A stretch of DNA of 64,000 nt from Brenneria bubanii. GTDB taxonomy: Bacteria > Pseudomonadota > Gammaproteobacteria > Enterobacterales > Enterobacteriaceae. This document shows, piece by piece, positions 1 through 9,273 of the stretch. Each line of letters starts with the position of its first letter. Position 1 is the first letter of the stretch. The translations under genes and the position numbers were made by a program. The notes under the pieces were generated by a model. It did no database searches, had not been told where the DNA came from, and worked only from the letters and a program-made list of their open reading frames with translations. The stretch is taken from assembly GCF_022378355.1 (NCBI RefSeq), contig NZ_JAKMAJ010000017.1, forward strand, positions 1 through 64,000, read 5' to 3'.

Positions 1-143
1 TCCACGGAGAGAGGTTCAACACGCGGGAGGAGATGAAATCGGCGGTATTCGAGTATATCGAGATAGACTACAATCGGCACCGACGGCATAGTGCCAACGG
101 CGGGCTAAGCCCGGTGCAATTTGAGGAAAGAAACCTCGCTTAA
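1..143 (+). CDS. IS3-family transposase OrfB, C-terminal end (cut by window edge)
   Basis: The reading frame beginning at base 3 gives 46 residues and a TAA stop at 141-143. It contains [19 protein letters not shown], the typical end of the IS3-family DDE integrase domain (rve), in which the last helix carries the conserved Tyr-Asn-Arg...His-Ser pattern. The rest of the gene lies left of the window. Just after the stop, bases 149-173 (TGTCCACCGTCG... ending in AAGATCA) look like the right terminal inverted repeat of the element. It may be an intact copy, which cannot be judged here. It marks the left part of the window as accessory DNA. Confidence 0.85.
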   Translation, partial: HGERFNTREEMKSAVFEYIEIDYNRHRRHSANGGLSPVQFEERNLA

Positions 144-389
144 GGCAGTGTCCACCGTCGCTGGGCAAGATCAGCCAGCGTGATGACAACGACAGGTAAG
201 ACCGTGACTCACTAAACCTGAATGGTTTTTTGGGCTTAAAGCCCGCCGGAGAAATAAGGCGTGAGTCAGCGAATTACATAGGGGCTCGCAGCTGTCAGGC
301 TGCAATAAAGCCGGATATAAAGCTGCAACCTACCGTCAATGTCAGAACAATGGATGCCTGTGCAAACGGGATGCGTTCATATAAAAACC

Positions 390-1334
390 ATGACGATTTC
401 CCTGCATACCCAGACTAGCGCCCCTAATACCGCAGCGGCGACCAGCGTATCCCCGCTGGACCCGTCAGGCTCCTCAAAAACGAAATTTTTCCAAACCAAA
501 ACTGATATTTATCAGACCGTCACTGACAGCATCATTTCTGCGCTAGAAGCAGGCGTTAAGCCGTGGTCCTGCCCGTGGCAATGTGTACCGGGCATGTCAG
601 GATTACCTTCAAATTACGCGACTGCTGCTGCTTACAGTGGAGTGAATATCATGTTGTTGTGGAGCAGTGCGTCCGAGCAGGGATTCAGTGATTCACGTTG
701 GATGACTTACAAACAGGCGCAAGCGGAAGGCGGGCAGGTGCATAAAGGGGAACACGGCACTACCGCCATTTTCTATACCACACTGGAAAAGGAAAAAGAC
801 GACGGAGAAACTGACTATATCCCAATGCTGAAGACGTTCACCGTGTTTAATGTTGAGCAAATTGATGGTTTGCCTCTGAGTGACGAAGCCGTTTTTCCGG
901 CAGAGTCCTTTGAGCCGTTGCCGCGTGCGGAAGCGCTTTTCCGTAACAGTGGTGCAACCATTATTGAGAAGGGACAATACGCCTTTTTCGCACCATCAAC
1001 CGATGAAATTCGATTACCAGAACGTTGTCTTTTTACCGATGCTGCCAATTTTTACGCCACCGGTCTGCATGAACTGGTGCACTGGAGTGGTGGAAAAAGC
1101 CGCCTGAATCGTGAGATGAAAGGGAAATTTGGCAGTGAGGATTATGCTTTCGAGGAGTTGATCGCCGAGCTAGGAAGCGCGTTCCTGATGGCGGATCTAG
1201 GTATCGCTGGAGAGGTTCAGCATGAAAGTTATATCGATTCCTCGCTGAAAGCACTGAAGAACGACAAGCGCTATATTTTCAAGGCCGCCAGTGCGGCATC
1301 AAAAGCGCATCGTTATTTGATGGATAAAATCTGA
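390..1334 (+). CDS. ArdC-like antirestriction protein (ssDNA-binding plus metallopeptidase-like domain)
   Basis: A 314-residue protein with the two-part ArdC layout. The N-terminal ssDNA-binding domain (roughly residues 30-160) has the family pattern KTDIYQTVTDSII, then LPSNYATAAAYSGVN and RWMTYKQAQAEGG...KGE. The C-terminal zinc-peptidase-like domain has HELVHW (HExxH, about residue 227) followed by EELIAELGSAFL, the usual third-ligand helix. ArdC proteins are carried by conjugative plasmids and ICEs and are thought to protect incoming single-stranded DNA from restriction. An in-frame ATG at 339 also exists. I prefer 390 because family members start close to the KTDIYQ segment, but neither start has a good ribosome-binding site. 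The location in ICE cargo fits the role. Confidence 0.85.
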   Translation: MTISLHTQTSAPNTAAATSVSPLDPSGSSKTKFFQTKTDIYQTVTDSIISALEAGVKPWSCPWQCVPGMSGLPSNYATAAAYSGVNIMLLWSSASEQGFSDSRWMTYKQAQAEGGQVHKGEHGTTAIFYTTLEKEKDDGETDYIPMLKTFTVFNVEQIDGLPLSDEAVFPAESFEPLPRAEALFRNSGATIIEKGQYAFFAPSTDEIRLPERCLFTDAANFYATGLHELVHWSGGKSRLNREMKGKFGSEDYAFEELIAELGSAFLMADLGIAGEVQHESYIDSSLKALKNDKRYIFKAASAASKAHRYLMDKI

Positions 1335-1383
1335 ACAGGATGGGGCCGCAATGGAATGCGGCTTTGCTTGCAGAGATAGGTTG

Positions 1384-2025
1384 TAGTGACACACTGAATT
1401 TGGCCACCTGAACAGAGGAGATATGCTCAACTCTGAAAATACAGATGCTCAATAAAAAAAACTTCAGCGCGGAGTTCACACGCGAACACGCCCAACTGGT
1501 TGTTGCTCAAGCCGTCAGTGCTAAGGATGTGAGTCTCTCCACAATGACTCCTTGGGTAAAACAACTGTGTGATGAACGACAGGGAAAAACGCCAAAAACC
1601 TCTAGCATTACCCCGGAATAAATTGAAATACACGTATTAAAAAAGAAACTTCAACGTATTGAAATGGTAACGACATATTATAAAAGACTACCGCGCTGTT
1701 AATGTTGGACTCCCTGAACAGTTCTCGTACATGTTCTGCTGTACCAAATATCAAGCGAATAGCGTTGCGTAGCCAGAGTTGCATAGCATCAGCTATAGCT
1801 CTGTCGATGCAAAGAGCACTGCCATAATGGTATCGCATAAAGGCTTTCTGATGGGGTGCCGGCTCGCGGGCAAACTCATGAAAGAGCTGGGGTTGGAAAA
1901 CTGCCAACAGCCGAAACACAGGTATAAACATGGCAGGCAGGAGCACAGAGTCATACAGTATTGTCTTGATCGCCAGTTCGCGGTCCTGCAGGCTTCGTTG
2001 GGTTTATTGCGATATAACAGCATTA
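1384..2025 (+). mobile_element. Decayed IS3-family element (OrfA and OrfB remnants)
   Basis: The left end near 1384 (GTGACACACTGAATTTGG...) resembles an IS3-group terminus. From about 1454 a frame reads [16 protein letters not shown], then [19 protein letters not shown] and LKKKLQRIEM, clearly an OrfA HTH protein, but it contains in-frame stops (TAA at 1618-1620 and TAA at 1680-1682) and degraded residues. From about 1779 the OrfB start is recognisable (GRQEHRVIQYCLDRQFAV), then homology stops. No right terminal repeat was found. The element is non-functional, and its OrfB scrap runs in frame into the next gene. Confidence 0.75.
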
Positions 2026-2045
2026 TAAATTATCAAGGTGATGAA

Positions 2046-3878
2046 ATGGACGACATTGATACCAGTCTCGACGAACTTAACGCTATCGATTTCTCCCCCT
2101 TAATCCAGAGCAACCAGTCAGTTACCTGTTTTGAAATCGCCGACCATCTTTCTAGACTGGCGGGGAGTCCTGGGGTGAGATTGCTAATCCATATTTGCGG
2201 CTTTCACTTTCGGCCAGACAATCCACAGGTGCCATTTGGTCCGGGATTTCAAAGCAGCCAAGGTAGATGGGCAATTCCAGAGGACTTTAATGAGTTGTCG
2301 CTGGAGGTGCTTTCTCAGTTTTGCCCGACGGTGGCGTTACCCGAGCTTCAAGCCCGAATTGCTGACACGCTTTGGATCCGTAAAGTTGGTGGGATCCGTT
2401 TTCCCTTGCTGGCGGTTCGCGCTTATTACGTGTCCTGTCAGGCAATTATGGCTTCGCAAGGGGCGTGGGTTAGCGCTATGGAACGTCTGGAACGGGCACT
2501 TCGACTTTGCTGTTTTTTCCGCAAACATGCTGATTTTAGGGCAGAATTGGATCAACTTTCGACATATCTGCTGGCAGAGTATGGCCGTTCCAGAGGACAA
2601 GCGGACTCACCTTACCCGTTGCGCCTTATGCAACTCGCTTTTGAATGTAAAGTGAGTGAGTCTCCTTATATTGTCCAGGAACTCCTGTATCTGGCAAAAA
2701 ACTATCTGGCTCAACACCTTTTTTCATTTGCCGTTGACGCCTGTAAAACAGCAATCCCGATTGCAAATAGCTGTTGTGACAGGGATGTACAGTCTGAGTT
2801 CTGGCGCCTTCTTGCCGATACCTATCTGAAAGAATCACAATTCCAAGATGGCGGTATGATTTCGGCTGCCTGCATGCAGAATGCTATTGAAGCACTGGCT
2901 AACATTCCAGGAACCAGAGCAGAACGTCTTGCGCTGTATGAAGAGATGCGCGATTACCAGATCGAGTCCCGTCACCAGATGGGCATCCTTCAGTCCCCGT
3001 CTCAGGACATCAGTCAGATTGTTCATCAGGCCAGAAGTCGGGTAGTTGGAAGAGATTTGTTTGATATGGTTTTCAGACTGACAATGTTGGTCAGTCGGCC
3101 AACTGGCATTGATAGGCTTAAGGAGCAGGCTATCGAACAAAAGGCCAAAAGCATAGCCTGGATGTTTGGAGCCACACATATTGATCATGAGGGAATGACC
3201 GTTGCCCGTATACCCGCAGGACTGGGGATTGATGATGCAGATGGAGCAGTTATCTGGCCCATCATGATGAAGGGAATGCGCATCGATCATGAGCTAGCCG
3301 TCGTCGGGCAAATTATTCCGGCTACGGATGAGATAACAATGACGTATCCAATTCCCGAAGCGTTTTTCCGCGATTTATTCATCGATCATCCCTTTATACC
3401 GTTTGGGCATGAAGAATTTTTCATCAAGGGTGTGGTTTGCGGTTTCAATGGAGACTTTTTGACGGCCTGTCATGTGCTGATACCCCAGATCGAAAACAGT
3501 CTGCGATATGTGGCGAAAATCAAAGGTGAAGAGCCCTCTCAGCTTCACGGCGACGGCTCACAGGAGAGAAATGGTCTCAAGGGGTTGCTAGATAATCCAT
3601 TGATTATTGAAACTTTCGGAGTGGACATGATTGGCAATCTTCAGGCCCTGTTGGTGGACAAAATCTATGGTGATTTACGAAATCAACTGGCCCACGGTTA
3701 TGTGCCTGCCAGTTATTACAGCCAACCTGCCTGCATTTTTACCTGGTGGCTTGTACTGCGTATTCTCATGATCCCTACGGTCAAGTACTGGCAAGCCACT
3801 TACGGCAAAGGGAGCGAGGTTCAAGCTCACAGTGAGCAGGTTGATGAAGTTAACCCGTCCGGTGACGTATCCTTATGA
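2046..3878 (+). CDS. DUF4209-type large protein with HEPN-like motif
   Basis: A 610-residue protein. The frame is open back to 1779, but those 89 residues are IS3 OrfB scrap. The ATG at 2046 has AAGGTG six bases upstream and is the credible start. The middle is mostly helical. The C-terminal section (about residues 480-580) fits DUF4209: NSLRYVAKIKGE, then GLLDNPLIIETFG, then DLRNQLAHGYV. The last contains Arg545-x4-His550, the Rx4-6H signature of HEPN-fold ribonucleases. DUF4209 proteins have no settled function; a role in RNA cleavage or phage defence is inference from this motif and the location in mobile cargo. A terminator hairpin follows. Confidence 0.6.
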   Translation: MDDIDTSLDELNAIDFSPLIQSNQSVTCFEIADHLSRLAGSPGVRLLIHICGFHFRPDNPQVPFGPGFQSSQGRWAIPEDFNELSLEVLSQFCPTVALPELQARIADTLWIRKVGGIRFPLLAVRAYYVSCQAIMASQGAWVSAMERLERALRLCCFFRKHADFRAELDQLSTYLLAEYGRSRGQADSPYPLRLMQLAFECKVSESPYIVQELLYLAKNYLAQHLFSFAVDACKTAIPIANSCCDRDVQSEFWRLLADTYLKESQFQDGGMISAACMQNAIEALANIPGTRAERLALYEEMRDYQIESRHQMGILQSPSQDISQIVHQARSRVVGRDLFDMVFRLTMLVSRPTGIDRLKEQAIEQKAKSIAWMFGATHIDHEGMTVARIPAGLGIDDADGAVIWPIMMKGMRIDHELAVVGQIIPATDEITMTYPIPEAFFRDLFIDHPFIPFGHEEFFIKGVVCGFNGDFLTACHVLIPQIENSLRYVAKIKGEEPSQLHGDGSQERNGLKGLLDNPLIIETFGVDMIGNLQALLVDKIYGDLRNQLAHGYVPASYYSQPACIFTWWLVLRILMIPTVKYWQATYGKGSEVQAHSEQVDEVNPSGDVSL

Positions 3879-3933
3879 CTGCGGATGTACCATTGTTGAA
3901 TAGTTCTCTACCCTGAAGTACTTTGAATATAGG

Positions 3934-3955
3934 ACGCCTCTCGCGAGGCGTTTTA
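3934..3955 (+). terminator. Rho-independent terminator after the DUF4209 gene
   Basis: ACGCCTC (3934-3940), loop TCGC, GAGGCGT (3945-3951), then TTTAG. It is a 7-bp GC-rich stem followed by a short T run, 56 bases after the stop codon. Confidence 0.7.
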
Positions 3956-4402
3956 GTATTTATAGACCAGCATGATGCATTCGATAAGATTTGAATTTGT
4001 GACTGGTGTGGATCGGATTTTGATCAAGGCTGGTAAGGAGGTCATGTAAACGAGATTGGCATTTACATTTGTTAAACCGCCCTTAACCCTGAATCCGAGC
4101 GAATGGGTAAAGAAAGGCTCGTTCTGCTGCAATGCCTCTACTGAAACTATTCAAAAGTCAGCTTTTGGCACCCTGCAGCCCCTCGAAGCCTGCAGCTTTG
4201 AGCGAAGTGCGGAAGTTGGTAAGACATTTTAACACCGCGGGTGTATTAATCTACGGAGTAGGGTGAAACGCTCGAAGCAACGATCTTTTACACCTTCTAT
4301 AACTGGATGACCACTCGGATAGGCTTGCTCTGGAACTTTCTATGAACATCTACGAGACTATCGCCTTGCTAATGTTGTATTAGTTCAGTAAAAGAGAGAA
4401 CT
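3956..4402. other. Intergenic stretch without a recognisable gene
   Basis: About 450 bases with no open frame that looks coding on either strand and no clear repeat. AT content rises towards 4380, where a GAGAGAA ribosome-binding site precedes the next gene, so the promoter for the DUF4238 gene is probably in the last 100 bases. Confidence 0.4.
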
Positions 4403-5410
4403 ATGGATAATAAGGGATTACTTCACACAGATGTTGTTAGGCAGCATACAGTCCCAAGATTTCTGCTTGAAAATTTCGCCATCGGTTCGGAAAAAAAGAA
4501 ACGGGCCAAACAGGTATTCGCACTGAATAAACAGACCCGTAACGTACTAAAAATGAGTGTAAATGACGCTACGGTACACAGTCGTTTTTACAATCTTCAT
4601 GACCAGCCCAGCGTCGTCAGTCTGGAATCGTTACTTTGCCTCTACGAGGGTAGCGGCGCAACAGTTATACGTAAGCTGATTTCCACTAAGAACATACGGG
4701 GATTGTCCGAAGAAGAAAGGAATGCGCTCGCCCGGTTCGTCACCGTGCAACACCTACGTGCTCGTGGCGAATATGAGAACCAGAGGCACACGGCGCAGAG
4801 ACTGTACCACGCGATCAAGTTCAGGGGTATTATCAGTGAAGAAGTCGAGAACTATTTTAGCGATGAGAACTTTGAGCAGAATACCAAAGGCAACTTTCTG
4901 AATCAGATTGCCGACAGCGACTTTGAAATGTCAATTATATTGGGCAAAGAATGGCTATTGTTCGAGACAACACTGGATAGACCATTTTATATTTCGGACA
5001 ACCCCGTCACTATGTATAACGAAACTGACTTTGCTGGCAGGAGCAATACAGGAATTGCATTACCAGGTATCCAAATTTACCTCCCTTTATCAGCAACACT
5101 GATGCTTGCCATGGTATGTCCTTCTCTGCATGACAAACTCAAAGAAGAAAGAGACTTGATCTACAAATTGATCGTGAATCATATAGGTAGAGAGCAGTTA
5201 AACGTTTTTGAAAGGCTCGACTTCCTTAAAGACATGCTGGATAGACGATTGGTCAATATCGAAGACTGGAGGTTGAACCACCTAAATAATCTGCAGGTCT
5301 GGCGAGCAGAGCACTTTATATTTAGCTCGCTGGATGATTTTGATCGGGTAAAAAATCTCATTGATGATTGTCCTGAGTTAGTCGGTGGCCCCCGTTCTGT
5401 TGTCTCATAG
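4403..5410 (+). CDS. DUF4238 family protein
   Basis: A 335-residue soluble protein. The N-terminus VVRQHTVPRFLLENF is the DUF4238 signature (His-x-x-Pro-x-Phe-Leu-Leu). The middle has LARFVTVQHLRARGEYEN, and further on FYISDNPVTMYN and IQIYLPLSATLMLAM, also typical of the family, where the ISDNP motif is nearly invariant. The biochemical function of DUF4238 is unknown to me; members are sporadic and often lie in mobile or defence-rich regions. The ATG at 4403 follows GAGAGAACT, a usable ribosome-binding site. It is a lone gene with gaps on both sides. Confidence 0.7.
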   Translation: MDNKGLLHTDVVRQHTVPRFLLENFAIGSEKKKRAKQVFALNKQTRNVLKMSVNDATVHSRFYNLHDQPSVVSLESLLCLYEGSGATVIRKLISTKNIRGLSEEERNALARFVTVQHLRARGEYENQRHTAQRLYHAIKFRGIISEEVENYFSDENFEQNTKGNFLNQIADSDFEMSIILGKEWLLFETTLDRPFYISDNPVTMYNETDFAGRSNTGIALPGIQIYLPLSATLMLAMVCPSLHDKLKEERDLIYKLIVNHIGREQLNVFERLDFLKDMLDRRLVNIEDWRLNHLNNLQVWRAEHFIFSSLDDFDRVKNLIDDCPELVGGPRSVVS

Positions 5411-5535
5411 CATCCTCAATAGTTACTGGGCGCTGGAGAAAGTATGAGGGATAAATACAATTAATTATCAATAGATTGAGTGCATTTAACATATTGATAT
5501 CATTTATTAAGCAATAACATAGAGGTGAGGAGTTT

Positions 5536-6060
5536 ATGTCAGAAAACAATGATTTAGAAAGGAGTCTTTCCACTGCCTTTAGCAATCTGGTTAGTTTTAT
5601 CTTTAATACGGATCGCAACGGCGCTTGCCACGATACATCAGCAATTTTTTATATACTGTCATCAGAATTAGGATTTGACCCAAAACTCTACATTGGTGAA
5701 GTTCGTTATCCGCTTAGTGGGGCTTACTTTGATCATTCATGGGTTGAGATTGACGGTAATATTTATGATGCAGCTATTGCATATCCATTGCCTGGTGGAG
5801 TTAAAGTTTCAGGTTCGATTTTTAAATCAATTGATCAGGATACTGGAGAAAAGACCGACCTTGAGTTCGGTTTTAATAGTGAATCAGGATTAGACTTTAT
5901 AGCCTATCAAGTTTCACAGCAGACACTGGATCAATACGAAACGGCTACGAATTCAGGCATATGGAACATATCTTCATCTCAGGGTAAAAAATTAGGTCTT
6001 GACCTAGATGAATTCTTACTGAGTTTGAAATACGGGAACGTAATGCGAGAGATTATCTAA
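5536..6060 (+). CDS. Small protein with transglutaminase-like Cys-His-Asp pattern
   Basis: A 174-residue protein without signal peptide or membrane segments. Residues 30-85 carry a pattern resembling the transglutaminase/papain-like core: Cys31 at the start of a helix (NGACHDTSAIFYIL), His67 in YFDHSWVEIDG and Asp78 in IYDAAIAYP. The order, and the strand-turn-strand between His and Asp, match the catalytic triad of transglutaminase-like folds. I do not recognise a named family. Function (protease, crosslinker, toxin or inactive scaffold) cannot be told from sequence. The start is supported by GAGGTGAGGAG just upstream. A perfect hairpin terminator follows the stop. Confidence 0.55.
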   Translation: MSENNDLERSLSTAFSNLVSFIFNTDRNGACHDTSAIFYILSSELGFDPKLYIGEVRYPLSGAYFDHSWVEIDGNIYDAAIAYPLPGGVKVSGSIFKSIDQDTGEKTDLEFGFNSESGLDFIAYQVSQQTLDQYETATNSGIWNISSSQGKKLGLDLDEFLLSLKYGNVMREII

Positions 6061-6070
6061 TCTATCCATT

Positions 6071-6090
6071 AAGGTCGCTGGAGCGACCTT
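6071..6090 (+). terminator. Hairpin terminator, possibly bidirectional
   Basis: AAGGTCGCT (6071-6079), two-base gap GG, AGCGACCTT (6082-6090): a perfect 9-bp stem starting 11 bases after the preceding stop. The T tract is weak on both sides, so the termination strength is uncertain. Confidence 0.6.
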
Positions 6091-6209
6091 AATACTGCTC
6101 TTTCCATAATTCCGCTGTACATCCATTTAAACAAAGTCCGCTTTGGCACAAAGCTGCCTGTCAGATTAGGTTTGGCCCTATGTCGTAGTTGTGCCAGGTC
6201 AAGTCTGAG

Positions 6210-6497
6210 CTAATACAAATTATCAGTATCTTTCTGAAGCATCTTAAGGCGCTGTTCCAAGCTATTCAGTCTTTCTTCGAGGTCATGGCTCTGCTGCTCA
6301 ATATCTTCCATCGTTTCTGACAAAATATCACGCAGCAGCACAAAATTTGCTTGTAGGGCATAGACAAAATCGTGGCCGCGAACCAGTAATGCTTCGAGCG
6401 GTATGTCCTGTAATGCGAAATGCGTCATCCATGTCACCAGCGCTTTTGCGCTCATTTCAGTCAGTACGTCCGAAAGTCGGTCAGTTTCTCTGTTCAT
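6210..6497 (-). CDS. Small coiled-coil protein of the ICE backbone
   Basis: 95 residues. The C-terminal third (ETMEDIEQQSHDLEERLN and NSLEQRLKMLQKD) has clear heptad spacing and should form a coiled coil; the N-terminal half is helical and neutral. It lies about 100 bases downstream of the relaxase gene on the same strand and probably belongs to the mobilisation transcript. I do not recognise the family. A role as an accessory DNA-processing or partner protein is a guess from position. Confidence 0.55.
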   Translation of the reverse strand: MNRETDRLSDVLTEMSAKALVTWMTHFALQDIPLEALLVRGHDFVYALQANFVLLRDILSETMEDIEQQSHDLEERLNSLEQRLKMLQKDTDNLY

Positions 6498-6604
6498 TCT
6501 GGTGTCCTGTCTGTTCTGATGTTGGGTGAGTATTTCGGGAGGGCATGATTTCAGTTCGTTGCGCTGCTGGTGGGCGGGTTGGGACAGTAAGTGATACAGA
6601 ACAA

Positions 6605-7354
6605 CTATATGCCGTGGTCTAAATCGAGCCGTTGCAGCTCGTCGAGCGTGTAGATGCGGAAGACATTTCGGTGGCGGGTTTCCAGCGGGATGTGCTGATG
6701 GTTAACGATGACGTGCCTGATGCTGTCAAACAGCCGTTCAAGGCCGCGCTTTTTCTGCGGATCCGGCACAATATAAAAAACGTAAATCCAGTCTTTACGG
6801 GTCCGGGCCAATAAATGGCTGGCGATGATTGACCGGTATCGGGCTTTGGTTTTCAGACGACGCTCGGTCTCAATGGCGATCACCGTGCCGCCGGGCAGGG
6901 TGATCAGCCCGTCCGGGCGATGACCGACCTGATACCGGCTGAGGAAGGTTGTGCGGTCGCCGTTGACCCACCCTGACGCGCCTTTTTGCTCAAGGATGAT
7001 CCGGGCTGCCTGATTATCAAGGTGATGCTCCAGTGTCCAGCCGGTGATTTTTGAAGGCTCAAACCGCGCCGGGAAAAGCTTATCGTCGGGGGTCAATACA
7101 ACGGCCAGTCCGTCACTGGTAATGCCCCACAATGAAATCGTCATCGTGCGTGATACCAGGACATGCTTGTGTATTAACCCCATTCCCTCGACTTTTGAAA
7201 GCAGGGAATACAGCGATTTATGATCCCTGAAGCCGAACAGCAGCATCAGTGTTTTAAAGTCACTGTACGTTTCTTCATTCAGAAAATTCAGCAGTCGTTG
7301 TATTTTTTCGCGATGTCGAGTCTGGCGTTCGCTGTATGCGGTGATCAGCATCAT
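6605..7354 (-). CDS. mobC: MobC-type relaxase (MOB-C family)
   Basis: A 249-residue protein resembling CloDF13 MobC, the relaxase that nicks oriT without a catalytic tyrosine. Residues 15-80 look like a winged-helix DNA-binding domain (LLFGFRDHKSLYSLLSKVEG). Residues 145-170 contain HRPDGLITL followed by IAIETERRLKTKARY, the Asp...Glu-x-Glu...Lys arrangement of the PD-(D/E)xK nuclease fold used by MOB-C relaxases. The gene starts 10 bases after the mobB stop and has a GGGGGGA ribosome-binding site, so the two are co-transcribed. Confidence rests on the fold pattern, size and pairing with MobB. Confidence 0.8.
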   Translation of the reverse strand: MMLITAYSERQTRHREKIQRLLNFLNEETYSDFKTLMLLFGFRDHKSLYSLLSKVEGMGLIHKHVLVSRTMTISLWGITSDGLAVVLTPDDKLFPARFEPSKITGWTLEHHLDNQAARIILEQKGASGWVNGDRTTFLSRYQVGHRPDGLITLPGGTVIAIETERRLKTKARYRSIIASHLLARTRKDWIYVFYIVPDPQKKRGLERLFDSIRHVIVNHQHIPLETRHRNVFRIYTLDELQRLDLDHGI

Positions 7355-7363
7355 TCCCCCCTA

Positions 7364-9238
7364 CTAAAAATCCAGTAATGACGGGTTTTCCTCTTTATAG
7401 GCATTCGGTGTTGTCGTGTCTTTTTTGTCCGCCTCATCAAAAAAAAGATCGGGCCGCGTTGTGGTGATATCCGGTGTTGATGCGGGTTCAGGGGAAGTTT
7501 CCTCCTCATTAAAATCCAGAGTGATGTTTACCGTTGCGGCGTTGGCGGCAATCGCAGGCGACACGGCGCAGATCTCCAGCTCGCGTTTTTTCACCCTGAT
7601 GGGCGAAATCAGCGAAGCAGACGGGAGTGTTTTTGTCGTGAAGATGAAGCTGACAAAATCGGGTAAGTTCAGGATCATATTGCTGTCGGTAAAGAAACGC
7701 TCGGCCTGCCTGATGGTGCGTTCATCGTCGATAGTCTCTGTCAGCACGGCGTCGGTTTTCGCTTTACGGACCTCATCATCGACTAATATGGTGCCGGACA
7801 TCCTTGCCACCCATTCAGCGGTATCCGGGTCCATGACGCGATAAACCAGTTTGAATTTGGCGTTTTCAACGACCGCGCCGACAACGGCGTCCCCTTTCAA
7901 ATCTGCCGGACAGTCTTTTAAATCGGCAATCGACTGATGGTCCATAATAATATGTACGCCTTTATCCCGCGCCGCGCCTAAACCTTCGAGCGCTGGCCTG
8001 GATAAATGGTATTTCAGTTCGGAAAGATAAATAGCAATGGGGCGGGGGACGTCTTTCACCCGCTCGCGCCTTTCTGCCAGCTGGTACAGGCGAACCAGCA
8101 GCATGCGCTGAGCGGTAATGATTTTGCTGTTGCGCATTGAGCCAATCACATAACAGCAACCCCCTTCATCAAATATCCTATTAAGCGAAAATCCTGTCGG
8201 CGCATTGATGGCATTGAGTAGGGCCAGCTCTTCAATTTTCCCGAAGAAGGCTTTTATCTTATCTGCAATACCCTGAACGTAGTCTCCGTTATACACATCC
8301 CGAATGGTTGAGGCAGTATTACGGGTGACAAATTGTGCGGCTATCCGGGCAGCTTTCCGGTCGTCAATGCGATAAAAATCTGACTCCTGACCTTTCTCAG
8401 CCAGACTGAAACCGGCAACAAAAAGCTCTTCCAGCTCATCGGCGGTGATTTCTTCAATCAGATTTAACTGGTATGCCTGTTTCCTCAGGTCAATTAAGGC
8501 AAAGGGCTTCCCGGCATCTTTACAGGCTTTTCGGTAAAGGTGCGGAGCCCATTCATCATCCTTGGGGTCCATAACAAATACGCCTTCACCGGCCAGAATA
8601 CTTTGATAAAGTAATATCCCGGAGGCAACCCCTTTGCCGGCCCCGGTGGTGCCGATAATATCCGCGTGTTGTTTTTGCCAGTCTTTTAACGGCAAATACA
8701 TCGGATGAATATCGCGGTCAATGCCGATAAATAACCCTTTGTTCAGGTCGATATAATCCAGCGGGTCATAATGCAGCGTTTCCGGCAGCAGTGATTTTAC
8801 CGTGCGGACATCGGTGCGCAATTCCCGTTCAAGCGTTGTCTTTCTGACGAGGCGTTTCTTTATTTTGTCTAATTCAGGGGTTAATACCCTGCGCAGCAGA
8901 ATATGCAAAATAAAACCCGTTACGGTAAAGGCAATCAGCACCGGCAATGCCAGAACGGGAATGCTGGCGACTACACGGCCTTTATAAAGCCACTGGAAAA
9001 TCCAGATAACAACCGGGGCCATGGTACCGGAAAGAAAACACAGCAGGGAAAAAGCGATAATCAGCTTTTGCCACAACGGGGCTTTTTGCCGTTCATCGCT
9101 TTTCATCGACGCGAAAAACGGCATCGTCAGCCCCGATAACAGCGCCAGCATCAGCTGATGCTGTTGCATAAAAGCAATGAAGCTCAGCGCGCCATTCACT
9201 ATCGGCGACAGTGAAACGGCCAGCTTATTCAAAATCAC
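7364..9238 (-). CDS. mobB: MobB, VirD4-like type IV coupling protein
   Basis: A 624-residue ATPase that delivers the relaxosome to the mating channel. Three to four N-terminal hydrophobic segments (about residues 10-115) are followed by the nucleotide-binding domain with Walker A GTTGAGKG at 196-203 (the GKG ending is typical of VirD4/TraG proteins) and FVMDPKDDEW as the conserved second motif. HVIIMDHQS and an arginine-rich segment follow. The C-terminal tail is acidic and probably disordered. Size and pairing with MobC match the CloDF13 and HPI-ICE MobB/MobC system. It is the first gene after the long non-coding repeat region proposed as oriT. Confidence 0.88.
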   Translation of the reverse strand: MILNKLAVSLSPIVNGALSFIAFMQQHQLMLALLSGLTMPFFASMKSDERQKAPLWQKLIIAFSLLCFLSGTMAPVVIWIFQWLYKGRVVASIPVLALPVLIAFTVTGFILHILLRRVLTPELDKIKKRLVRKTTLERELRTDVRTVKSLLPETLHYDPLDYIDLNKGLFIGIDRDIHPMYLPLKDWQKQHADIIGTTGAGKGVASGILLYQSILAGEGVFVMDPKDDEWAPHLYRKACKDAGKPFALIDLRKQAYQLNLIEEITADELEELFVAGFSLAEKGQESDFYRIDDRKAARIAAQFVTRNTASTIRDVYNGDYVQGIADKIKAFFGKIEELALLNAINAPTGFSLNRIFDEGGCCYVIGSMRNSKIITAQRMLLVRLYQLAERRERVKDVPRPIAIYLSELKYHLSRPALEGLGAARDKGVHIIMDHQSIADLKDCPADLKGDAVVGAVVENAKFKLVYRVMDPDTAEWVARMSGTILVDDEVRKAKTDAVLTETIDDERTIRQAERFFTDSNMILNLPDFVSFIFTTKTLPSASLISPIRVKKRELEICAVSPAIAANAATVNITLDFNEEETSPEPASTPDITTTRPDLFFDEADKKDTTTPNAYKEENPSLLDF

Positions 9239-9273
9239 GATGCCTCCTTTGTCAGCAGTTCACCCCATGACAT

